DNA of 8,871 nt, taken from assembly GCA_025357895.1 (NCBI GenBank), contig JANYLL010000347.1:1-8871 (forward strand). The letters run 5' to 3'. The stretch is from Ignavibacteriota bacterium (GTDB taxonomy: Bacteria; Bacteroidota; Ignavibacteria; Palsa-1295). Numbering within the stretch: the stretch's first letter is position 1; each line of letters starts with the position of its first letter. The position numbers and the translations under genes are program-made. The notes under the pieces are model-generated. The model saw nothing but the letters and a program-made list of their open reading frames with translations, made no database searches and was not told the origin of the DNA. Of the stretch, positions 5,954 to 8,871 are shown in pieces.

Positions 5954-6038
5954 GCCGATGTGGCGGAATGGTAGACGCAACGGACTTAAAATCCGTTGTT
6001 CTGTAAAGGACGTGCCGGTTCAAGTCCGGCCATCGGTA
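5954..6038 (+). tRNA. tRNA-Leu (anticodon UAA)
   Basis: The acceptor arm GCCGATG (5954-5960) pairs with CATCGGT (6031-6037), with a G-U pair at the end, then discriminator A at 6038. The anticodon stem ACGGA/TCCGT (5980-5984 and 5992-5996) encloses the loop CTTAAAA, giving anticodon TAA at 5987-5989. A class II variable arm occupies 5997-6013 (TTCT pairs with AGGA). The T arm is GCCGG-TTCAAGT-CCGGC (6014-6030). The long variable arm and discriminator A fit leucine. CCA is not encoded. It reads UUA, and by wobble UUG, codons. The gene lies between the HEPN gene and der. Confidence 0.97.
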
Positions 6039-6044
6039 CGGAAT

Positions 6045-6115
6045 AAGTCAAAAGTCAAAACTTTAAAGTCAAAAGCAGAGATATATTTTGACTTTAAAAT
6101 TTTGACTTTTGACTT
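6045..6115 (+). repeat. Long AT-rich palindrome built of 7-bp units, between tRNA-Leu and der
   Basis: Arms 6045-6074 and 6086-6115 are inverted copies over 30 bases with one mismatch (C6061), around an 11-base loop. Each arm is itself made of heptads: AGTCAAA, AGTCAAA, ACTTTAA, AGTCAAA on the left and TTTTGAC-type units on the right. Transcribed, it would form a very stable hairpin ending in a U-containing stretch 15 bp before the der start. It may limit readthrough from the tRNA, shape der expression, or simply be a dispersed repeat. Confidence 0.85.
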
Positions 6116-6130
6116 TCTATTTATAGCAAT

Positions 6131-7444
6131 ATGCCTTTACCTCTTGTCGCTATCGTCGGCCGGCCTAATGTCGGCAAGTCCACGCTTTTCAATCGCCTTG
6201 TAGGTGAGCGTCGTGCTATAACTGAATCTATTTCCGGTGTGACTCGTGATCGTATTTATGCTAAAGCAGATTGGGCAGGGCGTGATTTTCTCGTCGTTGA
6301 TACAGGCGGAATCGTACCAGACTCCGAAGATATATTTGAACGTCAGATTCGTCGTCAGGCGGAGATCGCTATCAGCGAAGCAGACGTCATCCTTTTTGTA
6401 ATCGATGTGACAAGCGGCATCCATCCTCTTGATCAGGAGATAGCAGAGATGCTCCGGAAGTCCGGAAAGAAAGTCCTGCTCATTGCAAACAAAGTTGATA
6501 ATCATGAGCGCGATGAAACGCTTCGGGTGGAGTTTTACGCTCTCGGCTTAGGCGAGCCTCTTGCCGCCAGCGCCATCAGCGGAAGAGGCGTGGGTGATTT
6601 CCTTGATGAACTCAATAAAGCACTTCCTGTTGATTCTGGTGGGGATTCCGAAGGCAAAATGAAGCTTGCCATTATCGGCAAGCCTAATGTAGGCAAGTCA
6701 AGCTACGTCAATGCCCTGCTTGGCGAGGAACGTACTATCGTTACGCCAATCGCGGGCACTACGCGCGACTCTATCCATACCGATTACACCTATTACGGAC
6801 AGCAGCTTACGCTTATTGATACGGCTGGTATTCGCAGAAAGAAATATATTAACGATGCGCTTGAGCTTTATTCTATCGTACGGACGATGAAAGCGATCGA
6901 AGAATGCGACGTAGCTCTCGTTCTTGTTGATGCTGCTCAGGGAGTGAATAATCAGGATGCAAAAATTCTGAATGATGTCGTAGATGCGCGCAAAGGAATT
7001 GTACTTGTCGTTAATAAATGGGATGCCGTCGAAAAGGAAACGAACACTGCAGTCAAATTCGAAAAAGAAGTACGTGATATGCTGCGCACGATCGATCATA
7101 TTCCTATAGTTTTTATCAGCGCACTTACTCACCAACGCCATACCAAACCTCTTGAACTTGCTTTGCAAGTCTATGAAGAGCGCAAGAAACGTATTGCGAC
7201 CAAAGATTTGAACCAGTTCTTATTGCCGGAGATCGAACGCGTACCGCCTCCTGCTGTGATGGGAAGAGACCTTCGTATAAATTACATCACGCAGGTAAAG
7301 ACCGAACCGCCCGTCTTCGCCTTCTTTTCGAATCATCCCGATCTTATTCCTGATTCGTATAAACGCTATCTCGAAAATAAACTTCGGGAAAAATATGGCT
7401 TCAACGGAGTACCCGTTTCTTTTATTTTTAGGAAAAAGAATTGA
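6131..7444 (+). CDS. der: Ribosome-assembly GTPase Der (EngA), double-Era GTPase
   Basis: A 437-residue protein of standard length with two tandem GTPase domains and a C-terminal KH-like domain. The first G domain has G1 GRPNVGKST (10-18), DTGG (57-60) and NKVD (120-123). The second has GKPNVGKSS (183-191), DTAGI, and NKWD (295-298). The C-terminal part (about 350-437) has the family's closing NHPDLIPDSYKRYLENKLRE and FNGVPVSFIFRKKN. Der is an essential cytoplasmic GTPase needed for maturation of the large ribosomal subunit. The ATG at 6131 gives the usual MPLPLVAIVGRPNVGKS start. No Shine-Dalgarno is visible in the AT-rich leader. The gene is enclosed by two GTCAAAA-type palindromes and is convergent with the next gene. 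Confidence 0.98.
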   Translation: MPLPLVAIVGRPNVGKSTLFNRLVGERRAITESISGVTRDRIYAKADWAGRDFLVVDTGGIVPDSEDIFERQIRRQAEIAISEADVILFVIDVTSGIHPLDQEIAEMLRKSGKKVLLIANKVDNHERDETLRVEFYALGLGEPLAASAISGRGVGDFLDELNKALPVDSGGDSEGKMKLAIIGKPNVGKSSYVNALLGEERTIVTPIAGTTRDSIHTDYTYYGQQLTLIDTAGIRRKKYINDALELYSIVRTMKAIEECDVALVLVDAAQGVNNQDAKILNDVVDARKGIVLVVNKWDAVEKETNTAVKFEKEVRDMLRTIDHIPIVFISALTHQRHTKPLELALQVYEERKKRIATKDLNQFLLPEIERVPPPAVMGRDLRINYITQVKTEPPVFAFFSNHPDLIPDSYKRYLENKLREKYGFNGVPVSFIFRKKN

Positions 7445-7448
7445 AGAC

Positions 7449-7512
7449 AAGTCAAAAGTTAAAAGTCAAAATCGCTCCTACGTTTTGACTTTTTAATTTT
7501 GACTTTTGACTT
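7449..7512. repeat. Heptad-unit palindrome between convergent genes, possible bidirectional terminator
   Basis: The left arm is 7449-7471 (AGTCAAA, AGTTAAA, AGTCAAA units). The right arm is 7483-7512 (TTTTGAC, TTTTTAA, TTTTGAC, TTTTGAC units), with an 11-base loop. The right arm is 7 bases longer, one heptad. It fills the 68-bp gap between the der stop (7444) and the stop of the minus-strand gene (7513), directly abutting the latter. Its symmetry and the T-rich 3' side in both directions fit a bidirectional terminator. It is the same repeat family as the palindrome before der. Confidence 0.75.
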
Positions 7513-8325
7513 CTACTCGATTTCTATTGCCTTTGTGTACTTTGTTGCCTGACTCCCCCGTCCGGTTTCTTCTATTACGCAGCGGAGATAGTATTTGCCT
7601 TCAGGAAGTTTTTGTTTATCTTTATTCAAACCATCAAATGGTATTTCATACAGTCCTTCATTTTTGAAGTCGTTGTTTAAGAATGAATATTGCGATATTC
7701 CCAGATCATCAAAAAGTTGAAGGTTGATCTTTGCAGGCGAGACAAGTTGTAGTTTCATATTCCATTCATGCTTCTTTTTCTTCGCTACACTAAACTCTGT
7801 TTTCGGTAATTTGCCGACATCTTCAGGTTTGATCCCTTTACCATCAATGCGGATAACAGAAGAGTCCATTGCAGATTTAATAACCAGACGGCTCTTGAAC
7901 TCACCGACCTTTTCCGGTTTAAAACAGACACTGATGGTCAGACTTGATTTTGGCTGAATGCTTATCGGCAGCATCTGATGTGAAGGAGAAGGAATAGAAT
8001 ACCGTTTTTCATCGTCAACTGAAAGCTGTGTCATCGTCTGAGCTGCTCCGCCGGGATTGGTGATCGTTACATACATGCAAGACTCAACACCCACGCCCTG
8101 CGAGCCGAATTTCAATTCCGTCACATTCAAGGTGAATGCAGGAAGAGAAGGTGGTGCATCTACATCGATATAGGTGGGACCGTTCGGAACTTCTGGCGGC
8201 GGTGCCTGAATTGGTGCCGGTGCAAGTTTTACTGCCGGCTTAACTTTTTTCTGCGCAGATGCCGGAGTTAGCGCAAAGAAAGGAATGATTGCAAAGGTAA
8301 GAAGATAAGAAACAACTGATTTCAT
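7513..8325 (-). CDS. Secreted protein with an ASH/HYDIN-like β-sandwich domain and a FlgD-Ig-like C-terminus
   Basis: A 270-residue protein. Residues 1-24 form a Sec signal peptide with a clear SAQ-type cleavage site (ALTPASAQ). A Pro-rich linker follows at about 28-62 (PAPIQAPPPEVPNGP). About 63-165 resembles the ASH (ASPM-SPD-2-Hydin) or DUF1573-type Ig-like fold, with LKFGSQGVG, TITNPGG, FKPEKVGEF and the end IDGKG. About 185-270 resembles the FlgD-type Ig fold (INLQLFDDLG, GLYEIPFDGLNKDKQKLPEG, KYYLRCVIEE). It is probably periplasmic or surface-exposed and structural or adhesive; no catalytic residues are apparent. It is transcribed towards der and lies 86 bp downstream of the broken outer-membrane gene on the same strand. 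The exact function is unknown. Confidence 0.8.
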   Translation of the reverse strand: MKSVVSYLLTFAIIPFFALTPASAQKKVKPAVKLAPAPIQAPPPEVPNGPTYIDVDAPPSLPAFTLNVTELKFGSQGVGVESCMYVTITNPGGAAQTMTQLSVDDEKRYSIPSPSHQMLPISIQPKSSLTISVCFKPEKVGEFKSRLVIKSAMDSSVIRIDGKGIKPEDVGKLPKTEFSVAKKKKHEWNMKLQLVSPAKINLQLFDDLGISQYSFLNNDFKNEGLYEIPFDGLNKDKQKLPEGKYYLRCVIEETGRGSQATKYTKAIEIE

Positions 8326-8411
8326 AATGTATATGCTTAATTTAGCCCTTTCCTAACAGAAGCAACTGTATTTTTGTCCTAATAAAATAAAGGTAAAAGA
8401 GGGCTGAGTGA
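8326..8411 (-). promoter_or_regulatory. Upstream region of the secreted ASH-domain gene
   Basis: 86 bp of AT-rich sequence separate the two minus-strand genes. It should contain a promoter or a readthrough leader, but no convincing -33/-7 pair was found; a loose TAnnTTT match (TACCTTTA on the minus strand) lies about 60 bp before the start. There is no Shine-Dalgarno before ATG 8325. Confidence 0.25.
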
Positions 8412-8871
8412 TTAAAAAGCAAAGTCGCATTGAGCGCCAATAGTTGTTTTATGAACCTGCGCGCCTCCTGTAGTTGTAGCATAGGCTGTTTGAGCAATTC
8501 TCGCTGAAAGCGTAAATTCAGAAGACAGATCATACGATAATTGCACGTAATAACGGTAGCCTTTGCCATAGAGTGATACAAAAGGTGATGCCGCGGCAGA
8601 TCCAACTCATTCGAATAGAAGCGCAGAGCATAAGAATCTGTCTGAAAAAATGAGAACCCGCTTGCAATGGAAAATTCTTCTACAGGTAAATATTCTAAAC
8701 CGACTCCGATTAAATTACCATTATCTTTCGATGGTGACTGTTGGAATCCGGTGCGAAGGGACACCGTGATCATTTTAGTCAGATCAGCATCGGCATCGAA
8801 AAGAATTGATCTTTTTGCCAACGTATCGTTCACCAGTGCGAACGCCGTTCCTTTTCGGTAACTTCTAAGTT
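8412..8871 (-). pseudogene. C-terminal β-barrel of an outer-membrane protein, frameshifted and cut by the window edge
   Basis: The gene enters from the right edge in one frame (YRKGTAFALVNDTLAKRSIL, FQTDSYALRFYSNELDLP) and continues in another (VSLYGKGYRYYVQLSYDLSS, TLSARIAQTAYATTTGG), ending CDFAF at the stop 8412-8414. The amphipathic alternation, the LYGKGYR signature and the terminal Phe are typical of outer-membrane β-barrels. The overall pattern recalls the C-terminal barrel found in Bacteroidota helix-hairpin-helix (ComEA-like) proteins, though that N-terminal part lies outside the window. The frames rejoin if one base is restored in the A4 run at 8580-8583 (T-run on the coding strand), giving RHHLFVSLYGKG. 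The cause may be a real mutation, a phase-variable run (short for that) or a sequence error. The long unshifted reading down to 8342 is out-of-frame nonsense. Confidence 0.75.

Noticed and set aside
3436..6115. Heptad repeats as a CRISPR array
   Set aside because: Units are 7 bp without spacers and no cas genes are present; they are short tandem repeats.
5952..6203. 83-residue plus-strand ORF starting at the tRNA
   Set aside because: It translates the tRNA-Leu gene and the palindrome and overlaps the der start in another frame.
6698..7168. 156-residue minus-strand ORF within der
   Set aside because: Antisense shadow of the second GTPase domain.
8344..8405. AGCCCT...AGGGCT inverted repeat as a regulatory hairpin
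   Set aside because: Only 6 bp with a 50-base spacer; easily expected by chance.

Overview
The window looks like chromosomal sequence from a bacterium of the Bacteroidota/Ignavibacteriota/Kapaibacteriota (FCB) branch. Three things point there. A secreted β-propeller-like protein carries a type IX secretion C-terminal sorting domain. Two signal-peptide or outer-membrane genes have the same flavour. None of the native genes has a recognisable Shine-Dalgarno sequence; their leaders are AT-rich, as is usual in that branch. A genus cannot be named from sequence inspection alone.

Layout. (1) Positions 1-1242 are one complete IS3-family insertion sequence with matched terminal inverted repeats, an intact orfA, a classic A-run frameshift signal and an orfB broken by a small deletion. 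(2) The element sits inside a gene: immediately to its right (1242-2069) an open frame encodes the C-terminal part of a YCF48/BNR-like repeat protein ending in a T9SS sorting domain. (3) Positions 2070-2626 hold an orphan signal-peptide ORF and a roughly 360-bp non-coding stretch with two diverged copies of an intergenic repeat and two hairpins. (4) Positions 2627-5881 carry an SDR oxidoreductase, urocanate hydratase (hutU, histidine catabolism), and a MNT-type nucleotidyltransferase plus HEPN protein. The last three genes are joined by two 4-bp ATGA overlaps, so a HepT/MntA-like toxin-antitoxin pair is translationally coupled to a metabolic gene. (5) Positions 5954-7444 hold tRNA-Leu(UAA) and the ribosome-assembly GTPase gene der. 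(6) On the minus strand, convergent to der, are a secreted ASH-domain protein (7513-8325) and the 3' end of an outer-membrane β-barrel gene broken by a frameshift (8412-8871, running off the window).

Three intergenic gaps are filled by 7-bp-period repeats (TAAGAAC-type before hutU; AGTCAAA/TTTTGAC-type on both sides of der). The two copies flanking der fold into long AT-rich palindromes, each with an 11-nt loop. The window therefore mixes housekeeping genes with signs of decay and mobility: an IS insertion, two frameshifts, a truncated exported protein and dispersed repeats. The most interesting items are the hutU-MNT-HEPN coupling, the heptad palindromes around der, and the mechanism of the two frameshifts.
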